Below the pieces are notes generated by a model, which made no database searches, was not told where the DNA came from, and worked only from the letters and a program-made list of their open reading frames with translations. This document shows positions 44,725 through 51,857 of a DNA stretch of 64,000 bases, one piece after another. Origin of the DNA: Rothia amarae. GTDB taxonomy: Bacteria; Actinomycetota; Actinomycetes; Actinomycetales; Micrococcaceae. A program made the translations under genes and the position numbers. The stretch is from the NCBI RefSeq assembly GCF_014705945.2, contig NZ_CP061538.1, forward strand, positions 868,001-932,000. The letters run 5' to 3'. Within the stretch, counting starts at the first letter, position 1; every line of letters starts with the position of its first letter.

Positions 44725-45194
44725 TGGCGAACAGGAGAACAAGAATTTCTCCTGACGAAAGGTTCTGGGCGAAGGTTGAGATACCCGAAGATAAAACAAA
44801 ATGCTGGCTCTGGACCGCAGGAAAAATCAAACAGGGTTACGGGGGGTTTCATCCAGATAAGGACAAAACAGTTCTTGCCCATAGATGGTCATATGAACGG
44901 TGCAAGGGGGAAATTCCCGATGGCCTTTTTATAGATCATCTTTGTCGTAACCGCACTTGTGTCAACCCGGCACATTTAGAAGCCGTAACCAATGAGGAAA
45001 ATCTAGCTCGTGGTTACGGCTTTCGTTTACGCAATGGCATGAGCGATTCATGTAAACATGGACACAAGTACACCCCTGAGAACACGTATAGGAATCCCAA
45101 TAGATATAGCGATATACGCTGTAGGGAATGCGCACGAATTCGCGATATAAGGCGCGGGCGTGGTAAGAAAAAGGAGAAAATAACTAATGGCTAA
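44724..45194 (+). CDS. HNH homing-type endonuclease
   Basis: 156 residues. HNH_3 core: [46 protein letters not shown] with the catalytic His in the DHLCRN stretch and zinc Cys. The C-terminal zinc knuckle is [17 protein letters not shown]. Overlaps ssb by 8 bases. Confidence 0.85.
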   Translation: MANRRTRISPDERFWAKVEIPEDKTKCWLWTAGKIKQGYGGFHPDKDKTVLAHRWSYERCKGEIPDGLFIDHLCRNRTCVNPAHLEAVTNEENLARGYGFRLRNGMSDSCKHGHKYTPENTYRNPNRYSDIRCRECARIRDIRRGRGKKKEKITNG

Positions 45195-45711
45195 TGACAC
45201 TCAGATTACAATCGTGGGTAACCTTACCGGGGATGTTGAGCTTAGGTTCACCCCGAATGGTGCGGCGGTTGCTAACTTCACCATCGCATCCACACCCCGC
45301 GTTTTTGAGCGTTCAAGCGGTGAATGGAAAGAGGGCGAGACTCTATTCCTGCGTGCAAGCGTGTGGCGTGAAGCCGCTGAAAACGTTGCAGAGACCCTGC
45401 GTAAGGGTATGCGCGTCATCGCACAAGGCAACCTGAAATCACGCTCTTACGAGACGAAAGAGGGGGCGCGCCGAACCTCTATGGAGTTGGAGGTATTGGA
45501 GATCGGCCCGTCGCTTCGTTTCGCTTCTGCAAATGTGAACCGCAATCAGCGTTCAGGCGGTCAGCAGGGCGGCAATTACGGGAACCAGCAACAGGGCGGT
45601 TTCCAACAGCAGTCCCAAGCACAACCGAATACTGACCCTTGGACTCAGAACGCGGGCGGGAACTACAACTGGAATCAGCAAGGCGGTAACGATGAAGAAA
45701 TCCCCTTCTGA
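45187..45711 (+). CDS. ssb: single-stranded DNA-binding protein
   Basis: 174 residues. OB fold ([47 protein letters not shown]), Gly/Gln-rich linker and the acidic tip DEEIPF used to recruit partner proteins. It overlaps HNH genes on both sides. Confidence 0.95.
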   Translation: MANDTQITIVGNLTGDVELRFTPNGAAVANFTIASTPRVFERSSGEWKEGETLFLRASVWREAAENVAETLRKGMRVIAQGNLKSRSYETKEGARRTSMELEVLEIGPSLRFASANVNRNQRSGGQQGGNYGNQQQGGFQQQSQAQPNTDPWTQNAGGNYNWNQQGGNDEEIPF

Positions 45712-46195
45712 TAAAACCCGACATGCGAAGATACAGATCATCATTCCTGAACGTGTCGCGGAACGCGCAGCTACCCGATATGAAGTAGACGAATATGGTT
45801 GCTGGATTAGTACCTATTCAGTTGCTTCGCATGGTTACGCACAAGTCGGTTGGCAAGATGCCAGATACAGACAGGTAGTGACTGCACATAGAGCGTCATG
45901 GGTTTACTTCAACGGTCAAATACCGGACGGTATGACCGTAGACCATATGTGCAAAGTACGAAGGTGCGTGAACCCGTTACACCTACGAATAATGTCCAAT
46001 GTCGCCAATGCTAGAGGCGGCGGCGGACTACATAAACAGAAACCAGTGCCCACGGACAAGAAATGTGCTCGTGGGCATGTTGTTTTAAGTTACCCGTCCG
46101 GCGCTCTTCATTGTCGTGAGTGTGCTCAGGAATGGGCTAGGCGTAAACGGTTTAGGCAGTCTTTGTCGAAGTCAGGGGTTGGTCTGGCTTCATAA
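45692..46195 (+). CDS. HNH endonuclease, second copy
   Basis: 167 residues, paralogous in plan to the gene at 44724. [39 protein letters not shown] then [15 protein letters not shown] carry the HNH core. The tail zinc motif is [14 protein letters not shown]. The start overlaps the ssb end by 20 bases. Confidence 0.83.
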   Translation: MKKSPSDKTRHAKIQIIIPERVAERAATRYEVDEYGCWISTYSVASHGYAQVGWQDARYRQVVTAHRASWVYFNGQIPDGMTVDHMCKVRRCVNPLHLRIMSNVANARGGGGLHKQKPVPTDKKCARGHVVLSYPSGALHCRECAQEWARRKRFRQSLSKSGVGLAS

Positions 46196-46209
46196 CTAAA
46201 TGATGATTC

Positions 46210-46263
46210 ATGCACCTTACGGGGTGCATTTTTTGTGCCCACTCCACACCAAGGGGTGGGCAC
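46210..46263 (+). terminator. two successive hairpins, the first a terminator
   Basis: ATGCACC (46210-46216) pairs with GGTGCAT (46223-46229) followed by TTTTT. GTGCCCAC (46235-46242) then pairs with GTGGGCAC (46256-46263). They close the ssb/HNH segment. Confidence 0.75.
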
Positions 46264-46285
46264 ACCCATAAGAAAGGGAGACCCG

Positions 46286-46402
46286 ATGCTAAACAAATTT
46301 CTCTGCTTTATCCGACTACATGATTACAAGCTCACCGGGGCGTTCCTCACCTGTGAGCGGTGCGACAAAACAATCTCAGCCTATGAGGGTGGCGAGTACT
46401 AA
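46286..46402 (+). CDS. small protein with a CxxC knuckle (38 aa)
   Basis: ATG after AAAGGGAGA; 38 codons, with CERCDK near the end and a Cys at 7. First of a chain of tiny overlapping ORFs. Confidence 0.5.
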   Translation: MLNKFLCFIRLHDYKLTGAFLTCERCDKTISAYEGGEY

Positions 46403-46542
46403 TGAGCGAACACAAAACTCATCTGGTGCTACGGCGTGAGCACACCGCCATGTATCAGTGCCGGGCGTGTGGGCGGTTGTTCCGTCATACGCCTACGATG
46501 GCGCGCAAATTGGCTGACCACCACGAAAGGACAGGGCAATGA
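46402..46542 (+). CDS. small zinc-finger protein (46 aa)
   Basis: 46 codons. CRACGRLFRHTPTMARKLADHH has the Cys2-His2 spacing pattern. Coupled to neighbours by one- and four-base overlaps. Confidence 0.55.
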   Translation: MSEHKTHLVLRREHTAMYQCRACGRLFRHTPTMARKLADHHERTGQ

Positions 46543-46679
46543 CTCTTGCAATGCAAGCCATAGATGCGTGTCTGCTCTCAGCCCTCATCATGAAATGGGG
46601 CATGGACAGGGCACTCGACCTCTACCCACCATCACACCAGCCGCTTACACCTGTGGATGTACTTGAAAGGAAAGGCTAA
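46539..46679 (+). CDS. small hypothetical protein (46 aa)
   Basis: 46 codons; helical N-terminus (MQAIDACLLSALIMKWGMDR), Pro-rich end. Coupled by ATGA. Confidence 0.45.
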   Translation: MTLAMQAIDACLLSALIMKWGMDRALDLYPPSHQPLTPVDVLERKG

Positions 46680-46909
46680 TGGCTAAGCCACTGCAGTCAC
46701 GAACAACTTTTAAAAGCAAAGCCTCTGCTCTCGCGTGGGCCGATAAGGAGCGTGTACGTCTCGCTAATTTAGAGCGCGAGTGCGTGGATATTCTCAACGA
46801 CCGGGATGACGAGGTTCTTACCTTGCGCGTGGAAAACCGGGCACTCAAAGAAGCACTAGCGAGAGCAGAGGCTCAACGCGACTTTTACGAAAGGAAAACC
46901 CTTGAATAA
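46679..46909 (+). CDS. small coiled-coil protein
   Basis: 76 residues; KERVRLANLERECVDILNDR and VENRALKEALARAEAQRD form long helices. Start shares a base with the previous stop. Confidence 0.55.
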   Translation: MAKPLQSRTTFKSKASALAWADKERVRLANLERECVDILNDRDDEVLTLRVENRALKEALARAEAQRDFYERKTLE

Positions 46910-47252
46910 GTACGCTATACCGCAAGCCGACCCTGAAAACATTTACAGTTTCACGGATAAGTTCGGGGACACCCTGAATGTTGTCCCGGATGGTTCGGGC
47001 GGAATCCTTTTCGAGATAGAGCACGCCGGGGAAACCGTTTCAGTGAACATGACCGCTGATGTTGTGCCAGCTCAGATTATGGCTATGTTCCAGTACGCCG
47101 TGGACTCTACAGGTATGCGCCCGCATGAGCTGAAAGAGAAAGCTATCAAGGGCGGTCTGCTTCGTCCCACACGGGAACCGAACCGGCAGGAGCGCCGCCG
47201 GGCTAAAAAGCCGGTGTTCAATCCCGGCGCAAGTTTCGGGGTGAAAGCATGA
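46902..47252 (+). CDS. hypothetical phage protein
   Basis: 116 residues from a TTG start after GAAAGGAAAA. Beta-rich N-terminus (GDTLNVVPDGSGGILFEIEH), helix, then a basic tail (NRQERRRAKK). It resembles small tail-assembly or structural proteins but lies in the early region. Unassigned. Confidence 0.55.
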   Translation: MNKYAIPQADPENIYSFTDKFGDTLNVVPDGSGGILFEIEHAGETVSVNMTADVVPAQIMAMFQYAVDSTGMRPHELKEKAIKGGLLRPTREPNRQERRRAKKPVFNPGASFGVKA

Positions 47253-47473
47253 TATTCGGGTTTATCGCGGGTACTGCTTTCGCCGTATTCCTTATCGTCT
47301 GTGTATGCAAAATCGCTGTGTTGTTTGTGGATAGAAGTTTAGAGACCAGATCATGGTTTCTTTCCGCTATCTGCCTCACCGGCTACGGTCTTTCATGCCT
47401 ATTAGTTTTTGTTATCGCTGTGGCTTGGCTACTTGGTGCTATTGGGACGGTGTTTTTTTATGCAGGAGGTTAG
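47249..47473 (+). CDS. small membrane protein, two helices
   Basis: 74 residues with membrane segments FIAGTAFAVFLIVCVCKIAV and LSCLLVFVIAVAWLLGAIGTV. Overlaps both neighbours. Not at a lysis-module position. Confidence 0.55.
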   Translation: MIFGFIAGTAFAVFLIVCVCKIAVLFVDRSLETRSWFLSAICLTGYGLSCLLVFVIAVAWLLGAIGTVFFYAGG

Positions 47474-47879
47474 TTTCTTCGTACCAGGTGTGCCCGTCCC
47501 GCAAGGCTCAAAAAACGCCGGGGTGCGCAATGGACGAGCGTTCATGTATGAAGCCAACAAAAAGCACAAGCCCTGGCGCAAAAAAATACAAGACGCCGCA
47601 GAGCAGTACCGGGGCGCTTTTGCCGGCGAGACCCCGGTACATATCGAAGAGACATATGTCTTTGAACGTCCACCGTCCGTGAAGCCTTCTAAGCGTCCGC
47701 ACATGTGCGTGAAACCTGACCTGGATAAGCTCGAACGTTCTACCGGTGATTCGGTGAGCGCCGCGAAGGTTTGGCAGGACGATTCAAGGGTGGTTAGCCG
47801 GTTTAGCCAGAAACTTTATGAAGACGAAACGCACCTACCTTTGGGTGCGCACATAACTATCAGAGAGGTAACAGAATGA
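47460..47879 (+). CDS. rusA: RusA-type Holliday junction resolvase
   Basis: 139 residues from ATG 47460 (the frame is open further upstream). RusA family marks: VPGVPVPQGSKNAGVRNG, then CVKPDLDKLERSTGD and VWQDDSRVVS, carrying the three catalytic Asp. Cleaves recombination junctions before packaging. Confidence 0.85.
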   Translation: MQEVSFFVPGVPVPQGSKNAGVRNGRAFMYEANKKHKPWRKKIQDAAEQYRGAFAGETPVHIEETYVFERPPSVKPSKRPHMCVKPDLDKLERSTGDSVSAAKVWQDDSRVVSRFSQKLYEDETHLPLGAHITIREVTE

Positions 47880-48046
47880 CACCGGAAGATTTGCCTGTTG
47901 GCACACGATTTGTTGGTGTACACAAATACCAGCCAAGAGGGAAAGAGGTTTGGGTGCGCCGTGAGTACGACTTGAACCGGGAAGGTACTTGCACTTGCAC
48001 CGGTCTGGGTAGCGTGGAAATCATCAAAATTCTAGGGAGCGAATAA
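47876..48046 (+). CDS. small hypothetical protein (56 aa)
   Basis: ATGA overlap with rusA; 56 codons, MTPEDLPVGTRFVGVHKYQP, with a Cys pair (CTCTG). Unknown. Confidence 0.5.
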   Translation: MTPEDLPVGTRFVGVHKYQPRGKEVWVRREYDLNREGTCTCTGLGSVEIIKILGSE

Positions 48047-48180
48047 TGCAGGTTCTTGTTGATACTCACGGTTATAAGGCTCGTTGCCGGGAATGTGATT
48101 ACGTGACCCCGTACTATGCGCAAGCTGCGGGCGCACGTGAGCACGTGGCAGAGCATGAGGCGGTAGAGCATGGCGATTAG
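48046..48180 (+). CDS. small zinc-finger-like protein (44 aa)
   Basis: 44 codons. CRECDYVTPYYAQAAGAREH has a CxxC-x(12-16)-H-x-H layout. Coupled to its neighbours by overlaps. Confidence 0.5.
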   Translation: MQVLVDTHGYKARCRECDYVTPYYAQAAGAREHVAEHEAVEHGD

Positions 48181-48301
48181 GTTAGGTGAGAAAGTTTTTC
48201 ACCCTGGACATGGGTGGGTTCCTTTGATTGTTGGATGTGATTGTCCTGATTGCCCACCTGTTGAGGGTGGGCTTTCCTCTACCCAAAAGGAGGACTCATG
48301 A
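48170..48301 (+). CDS. small hypothetical protein (43 aa), doubtful
   Basis: 43 codons with CDCPDC near the middle, ending in the RBS/ATG of the next gene. A hairpin GCCCACC (48252-48258)/GGTGGGC (48266-48272) followed by TTTCCTC lies within it, so this stretch could instead be a terminator. Confidence 0.35.
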   Translation: MAIRLGEKVFHPGHGWVPLIVGCDCPDCPPVEGGLSSTQKEDS

Positions 48302-48546
48302 GTGAGTATCTTCGCCGGTTTCTCCGGGATTACCCCGGCATGGCAGATGCCCAGCACGTGTACCACGTGGAAACAGAATACAACGTAAGCAGAAATGGAG
48401 CACGGCACATTATCGGGGTGAGCGCAAAATCTAGCGTCCATTTCACTCGGTTAGACACCGAAGAAGTCGCATCAATAACCCTACCTATGGACGAGGTGGG
48501 GTTATTTCTTTACGGCCTGGAACTCTACAAGATGGGGAAAAAGTAA
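48298..48546 (+). CDS. hypothetical phage protein
   Basis: 82 residues after AAAAGGAGG. Beta-rich middle (YHVETEYNVSRNGARHIIGV). Unknown. Confidence 0.55.
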   Translation: MSEYLRRFLRDYPGMADAQHVYHVETEYNVSRNGARHIIGVSAKSSVHFTRLDTEEVASITLPMDEVGLFLYGLELYKMGKK

Positions 48547-48836
48547 TGTCGCAACCCGGTACACATGAATACCACAAAGAATGTGAAAAAACTCTTGCAG
48601 ACATCAGACGCGAAAGAGAAAAAAGGAATGCTGAGTGGGAGAAAAAGATTGAAGAAACATTCACTAATTCCGGGGAAGAAGCCGCACAACGAATCGCGGA
48701 TGGGATGAGGCTAGACAACCTCCGCTTTGACCAGCTGGAGATGCTCTTCCGATCCAATATGCAGTTCGCTATGCTCTACGAAATCAACTCCACTCTTAGG
48801 GCAATCAAGAATCAAGTGATGGGACTGAAATCATGA
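48546..48836 (+). CDS. hypothetical coiled-coil protein
   Basis: 96 residues, charged helices (HKECEKTLADIRREREKR). Start shares a base with the previous stop. Confidence 0.55.
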   Translation: MSQPGTHEYHKECEKTLADIRREREKRNAEWEKKIEETFTNSGEEAAQRIADGMRLDNLRFDQLEMLFRSNMQFAMLYEINSTLRAIKNQVMGLKS

Positions 48837-48982
48837 AATGGATTCATTTTGCGTTCGTCATTGGTGCGGTCATCTGCGTAGGAGTGCATCATGCCTTACC
48901 GCAGGATAGTAAAAGCTCCTCAGCGTTCTTCTATTTAGGTTTAGGTTTTATCGTTCTTATGGCTGTTGGGAGCTTGCTATGA
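48833..48982 (+). CDS. small membrane protein (49 aa)
   Basis: 49 codons, two hydrophobic helices (IHFAFVIGAVICVGV and FFYLGLGFIVLMAVGS) around a short polar loop. ATGA overlaps on both sides. Confidence 0.55.
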   Translation: MKWIHFAFVIGAVICVGVHHALPQDSKSSSAFFYLGLGFIVLMAVGSLL

Positions 48983-49707
48983 CTTATTGCCGTCACTGCG
49001 GGGAACCCCAAGACTCCGTGTCCCTCTGCGGTAAATGCCTCATCAAAGTACGCGACCTCTGCGACCGGGCAGGCGAAGCACTCAAAGACCTGGAAGATGA
49101 GATAGCTAAGACCACGGCGAAAGCACCAACAGGTTCAGGCGGGGGTGGGGACAAGACTGTTATCAGTTTCCCCGCCCTTTCCGCTAAAGACAACCTGGTA
49201 CTGGCAGTGAAGGCTTTACAGTCGCGTGCCGGGGCAGACATGACCGGCAAACCATCTGACTTGAAAGCGAAAGCCTACGGTCTACAGAAACCCGGTAAAG
49301 ATACCGCTGGCGACCCGCTCCACTACCTAGTGAACGACCTCGCCACGGATCTACGCAAAGCACTCAGCATCATTGATGTACGTCAAGAGAAAGAGCTGCT
49401 AGGGCGGTGCTCCTGTGGTGAGCTAGTCAAGGCGTGGGCTGGTACGGAAATAGCGAAGTGCCCTCAATGCGGCAGGCAAGTGTCTAAGGGTGAAGCATCC
49501 GAACGATTGAATAGCCAGGTCATGGACGGTCTCAACGGGGCATGGCTCAAAGATGCAGACATGGTCATCGCGCTAGAACAATGCGAAATGCCCGTTAGTA
49601 TCAAAACCATCCAATCCTGGGTGAAAAGGAAACACCTAGTAAGGGATGGGCAGAATCGGACGTGCTTCAATGATGCTGTGCACTTAGCAGAAAGGACACG
49701 CCGATGA
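48979..49707 (+). CDS. zinc-ribbon and helix-turn-helix phage protein
   Basis: 242 residues. N-terminal ribbon CRHCGEPQDSVSLCGKC, helical middle, second ribbon CSCGELVKAW..CPQCGRQVSKG (about 145-170) and a C-terminal helix-turn-helix-like region (MPVSIKTIQSWVKRKHLV). This plan is seen in actinophage proteins of unknown role, possibly transcription regulators. It is the last gene before the strong promoter at 49718, so a late-gene activator or antiterminator role is conceivable. Confidence 0.6.
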   Translation: MTYCRHCGEPQDSVSLCGKCLIKVRDLCDRAGEALKDLEDEIAKTTAKAPTGSGGGGDKTVISFPALSAKDNLVLAVKALQSRAGADMTGKPSDLKAKAYGLQKPGKDTAGDPLHYLVNDLATDLRKALSIIDVRQEKELLGRCSCGELVKAWAGTEIAKCPQCGRQVSKGEASERLNSQVMDGLNGAWLKDADMVIALEQCEMPVSIKTIQSWVKRKHLVRDGQNRTCFNDAVHLAERTRR

Positions 49708-49717
49708 TGGTAACGAC

Positions 49718-49746
49718 TTGACCCCATTAAAGGGTGCAGGTATAGT
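49718..49746 (+). promoter_or_regulatory. strong sigma70-type promoter
   Basis: TTGACC (49718-49723), a 17-base spacer and TATAGT (49741-49746), the best promoter seen in the prophage. Predicted start near 49753. It opens the non-coding/late region. Confidence 0.75.
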
Positions 49747-49752
49747 ATACGT

Positions 49753-49816
49753 TATAGTGCTTGAAGTCTAGATAGAGAGCACTTGACCGGCTGGCGAGTC
49801 CGGTCATTTCTTGTTT
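49753..49816 (+). ncRNA. short double-hairpin RNA or promoter-proximal attenuator
   Basis: Directly after the promoter, AGTGCT (49756-49761) pairs with AGCACT (49778-49783), and the next base begins a second stem TGACCGG (49784-49790) with CCGGTCA (49800-49806), followed by TTTCTTGTTT. The result is a transcript of about 60 bases ending at an intrinsic terminator, or an attenuator to be overcome by antitermination. Confidence 0.6.
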
Positions 49817-49892
49817 AACGAGTGCGCATCCTTTCAAAGCTGGGTTTCGTTGGCATAGTATTTCCTTTCAAGTGGTTGTGTAGATGATTCAC

Positions 49893-49927
49893 CCCCGGTA
49901 ACTGTTCATCACGGTTACCGGGGCTTT
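49893..49927 (+). terminator. second terminator in the late leader
   Basis: CCCCGGTAAC (49893-49902) pairs perfectly with GTTACCGGGG (49914-49923), then CTTTCG. The T-run is short. Confidence 0.6.
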
Positions 49928-49946
49928 CGTCATTTAAGGGGTGAAC

Positions 49947-50138
49947 ATGGGAAACATCGACCCCGTAATAATCGCATGGATGAAACGCCGCGACCGCGTA
50001 AAAGAAGCCAACGACCGGGTAAACAGATTCAACACCGCACCAGGGCTAAAACAATTCACCGTCCCAGAGGACAAACCACTGGTTCACGGGAAAGCGGATC
50101 ATACTGCTTGGGAAGCTATCGGGAGGGTAAGCCGATGA
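49947..50138 (+). CDS. small hypothetical protein (63 aa)
   Basis: 63 residues from ATG 49947 (AAGGGGTG upstream). Basic helix IIAWMKRRDRVKEANDRVNR. Overlaps the next ORF by ATGA. Confidence 0.5.
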   Translation: MGNIDPVIIAWMKRRDRVKEANDRVNRFNTAPGLKQFTVPEDKPLVHGKADHTAWEAIGRVSR

Positions 50139-50356
50139 AAGTGATGCTAGAAGACGGGCGCGAACTTGAGCTCGCAGTGGACGACGGTGAAACCCTCACT
50201 GATGTTGTTGTTATCGGGCACGTCCAAAAAGATGGGTACTCAGGTATCACCTATGCCACTGCTGATAGTTTCGGTGATGGCGCATCAAACATTGTGGTCG
50301 CTGGAATGCTGGAATACGCGCGCGACGCTCAAAGGACGGCGGAAGATGTTGACTGA
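50135..50356 (+). CDS. small acidic hypothetical protein (73 aa)
   Basis: ATG 50135; 73 codons, MKVMLEDGRELELAVDDGE then a beta-rich core and an acidic C-terminal helix. Last ORF before the non-coding stretch. Confidence 0.5.
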   Translation: MKVMLEDGRELELAVDDGETLTDVVVIGHVQKDGYSGITYATADSFGDGASNIVVAGMLEYARDAQRTAEDVD

Positions 50357-50460
50357 TGAAGAACGCGAACTCTTGGACTGGTAACAAGACAGGCACACCC
50401 CGGTAATCCTATCCTCCGACTTCGTAGAGCCAGACCTCACGGACTGCGACTAAACAATTC

Positions 50461-50826
50461 CTCCATGGTGGTACCGAGGTTAATCACCCACCCGCTCAAT
50501 GGTAAGAGACGACACCAAATACCAGATAACTAAATAGCGCCGGCGTATTCGTACTCGCCGGGCGTAGCGCGTGGAAGAAGAAACCACCAGGTTCGTGACC
50601 TGGCACGCGCACAAGGTCTCATAGATAACAAAAGACATTGGGGACTATGAGACCCTAGCGTACCAACCTTGATGGGGGTCAAAGGACAGTGCGAGCATAT
50701 CTCTCATAGCTCAACAGGCAGAGCGCACGGCTGTTAACCGTGATGTCCTGGTTCGAACCCAGGTGAGAGAGCGTAACCCTCTGCTGGTACACCAGAAAGA
50801 TTGGGCTGGCTAAACCAACAGAGGGG
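50461..50826 (+). ncRNA. densely structured non-coding region around the phage tRNA
   Basis: No coding frame of size lies between 50357 and 50854. Successive helices: 50467-50471/50488-50492; 50540-50545/50556-50561; an acceptor/T-arm minihelix 50567-50610; 50615-50624/50645-50654 (10 bp perfect); 50667-50672/50679-50685; the tRNA 50700-50771; and a three-way junction closed by CCCTCTG (50777-50783)/CAGAGGG (50819-50825) with two inner hairpins. The order suggests one processed structured RNA. Limits are approximate. Degraded tRNA genes are the main alternative. Confidence 0.5.
50700..50771 (+). tRNA. tRNA-Asn (anticodon GTT), phage-encoded
   Basis: Acceptor 50700-50706 with 50764-50770 (7 bp), D stem 50709-50712/50721-50724, anticodon stem 50726-50730/50738-50742 with loop CTGTTAA, four-base variable loop, T stem 50747-50751/50759-50763 with loop TTCGAAC, discriminator G. 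CCA is not encoded. All stems pair cleanly, so it should be functional. Confidence 0.93.
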
Positions 50827-50854
50827 ACACAATCAACAAATGAATAGAGGTCGT

Positions 50855-50965
50855 ATGATGTATGAATACGAGAGCACTATTACATCTGCTATAGAACACA
50901 TATTCGAATGGTTCAGCGAGGCATCACAGCAAACACGGGACGACTTCGTTTTAGTGAATGATTAG
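50855..50965 (+). CDS. small acidic protein (36 aa)
   Basis: ATG 50855 (or 50840 in frame) after AGAGGTCGT; 36 codons, helical (ITSAIEHIFEWFSEASQQTR). Its stop sits in the ribosome site of the next gene. Confidence 0.45.
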   Translation: MMYEYESTITSAIEHIFEWFSEASQQTRDDFVLVND

Positions 50966-50976
50966 GAGGCAAAGAT

Positions 50977-51201
50977 ATGCCAGGTATCAGCAATGATTCA
51001 TACCAGCCTCCTAACCCGCTAGAGAACCTGATTGCTGCAATCAAATACTACGAGGAAACCACGCCCCCGCTACAACGTCGTATAGCGCAAGAGATACTGA
51101 AGATCAGCGAAGAGAACCACCAAGCAGGCATCGACTACATCAGCGATGCACAAGGGTTAGCACTCATCGAACGCGCACGACAGGCAGAGGCAGAAGCATG
51201 A
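50977..51201 (+). CDS. hypothetical helical phage protein
   Basis: 74 residues after TAGGAGGCAAAG. Helical (LENLIAAIKYYEETTPPLQ). Overlaps the next ORF by ATGA. Confidence 0.55.
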   Translation: MPGISNDSYQPPNPLENLIAAIKYYEETTPPLQRRIAQEILKISEENHQAGIDYISDAQGLALIERARQAEAEA

Positions 51202-51335
51202 TACAGCAAGCCAATAAAGGTGAGTACATCATCCACCCTAGTATCAAAGACACCGCAGTCCTTGATGCAATCAATGCCCACGAGATAGCACATGCTACAC
51301 AAGATGGGTATGCACAAGGCGGGCTATCAAGGTAG
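51198..51335 (+). CDS. small hypothetical protein (45 aa)
   Basis: ATG 51198, 45 codons, including INAHEIAHATQDGYAQGG. The HEIAH string resembles a zinc-protease HExxH, but the frame is too short for a protease domain. Confidence 0.45.
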   Translation: MIQQANKGEYIIHPSIKDTAVLDAINAHEIAHATQDGYAQGGLSR

Positions 51336-51343
51336 GCGACCCT

Positions 51344-51637
51344 ATGCCAGCACGCACGTCAAACAAACACTGGCGCAAGTCACGCCACCAAGCAATCAAA
51401 CAGGCAATACAAGAAGATAACTTCACCTGCCACTACTGCAACACATGGCTAAGGCAAGAACCAGGCTACCCCAACAGTGTCGAATACGACCACGTAACAG
51501 CATGGTCAAAAGTAGGCGACAACACAGACAAAGTCCTATCATGCCGAACCTGCAACCGATCCAAAGGAAACAGGACAGCACCAAAAGCCTACACAGTAGC
51601 AAAAATCAAACCACTCAAAGTCTCCCGACAATGGTAA
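51344..51637 (+). CDS. HNH endonuclease of the packaging module
   Basis: 97 residues. CHYCNTWLRQEPGYPNSVEYDHVTAW carries the CxxC and catalytic DH. KVLSCRTCNRSKGNRTAP gives the second CxxC and N. HNH proteins just upstream of terminase help cleave cos ends in many long-tailed phages. The coding strand is A/C-rich, unlike the terminase genes. Confidence 0.88.
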   Translation: MPARTSNKHWRKSRHQAIKQAIQEDNFTCHYCNTWLRQEPGYPNSVEYDHVTAWSKVGDNTDKVLSCRTCNRSKGNRTAPKAYTVAKIKPLKVSRQW

Positions 51638-51718
51638 ACCCACACACAGCCATATAAGGGACTAAAAACCATCCAAGGCACAAACCACGACACAAGCAAA
51701 AACAAACGCCTTAGAACA

Positions 51719-51745
51719 ACCCTGGGGAGCATACCCTGGGTGCAT
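51719..51745. repeat. imperfect tandem repeat, candidate packaging (cos/pac) element
   Basis: ACCCTGGGGAGCAT (51719-51732) followed directly by ACCCTGGGTGCAT (51733-51745), within the 220-base gap between HNH and small terminase. A C-run (TTATCCCCCCC) follows near 51776. Position and repeats suit a terminase binding or cutting site. Confidence 0.4.
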
Positions 51746-51857
51746 AACTGAACGGTTGCCTCCACCAGGTCTAGTTATCCCCCCCCTGAGGTTTAAATAA
51801 TTTGAGCCGTATTTGTTTTGCCTAGTCAAACGCATATTTTAGTTTTTGGGGGTTCCT

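Noticed and set aside
50494-50509. D-arm-like GCTCAATGGTAAGAGA suggesting a second tRNA
   Set aside because: The D stem has a mismatch and no partner for the acceptor strand (CACCCAC) is found downstream, so no complete tRNA can be folded.
51198-51335. HEIAH motif as a metalloprotease
   Set aside because: The ORF has only 45 codons, too short for a peptidase domain.
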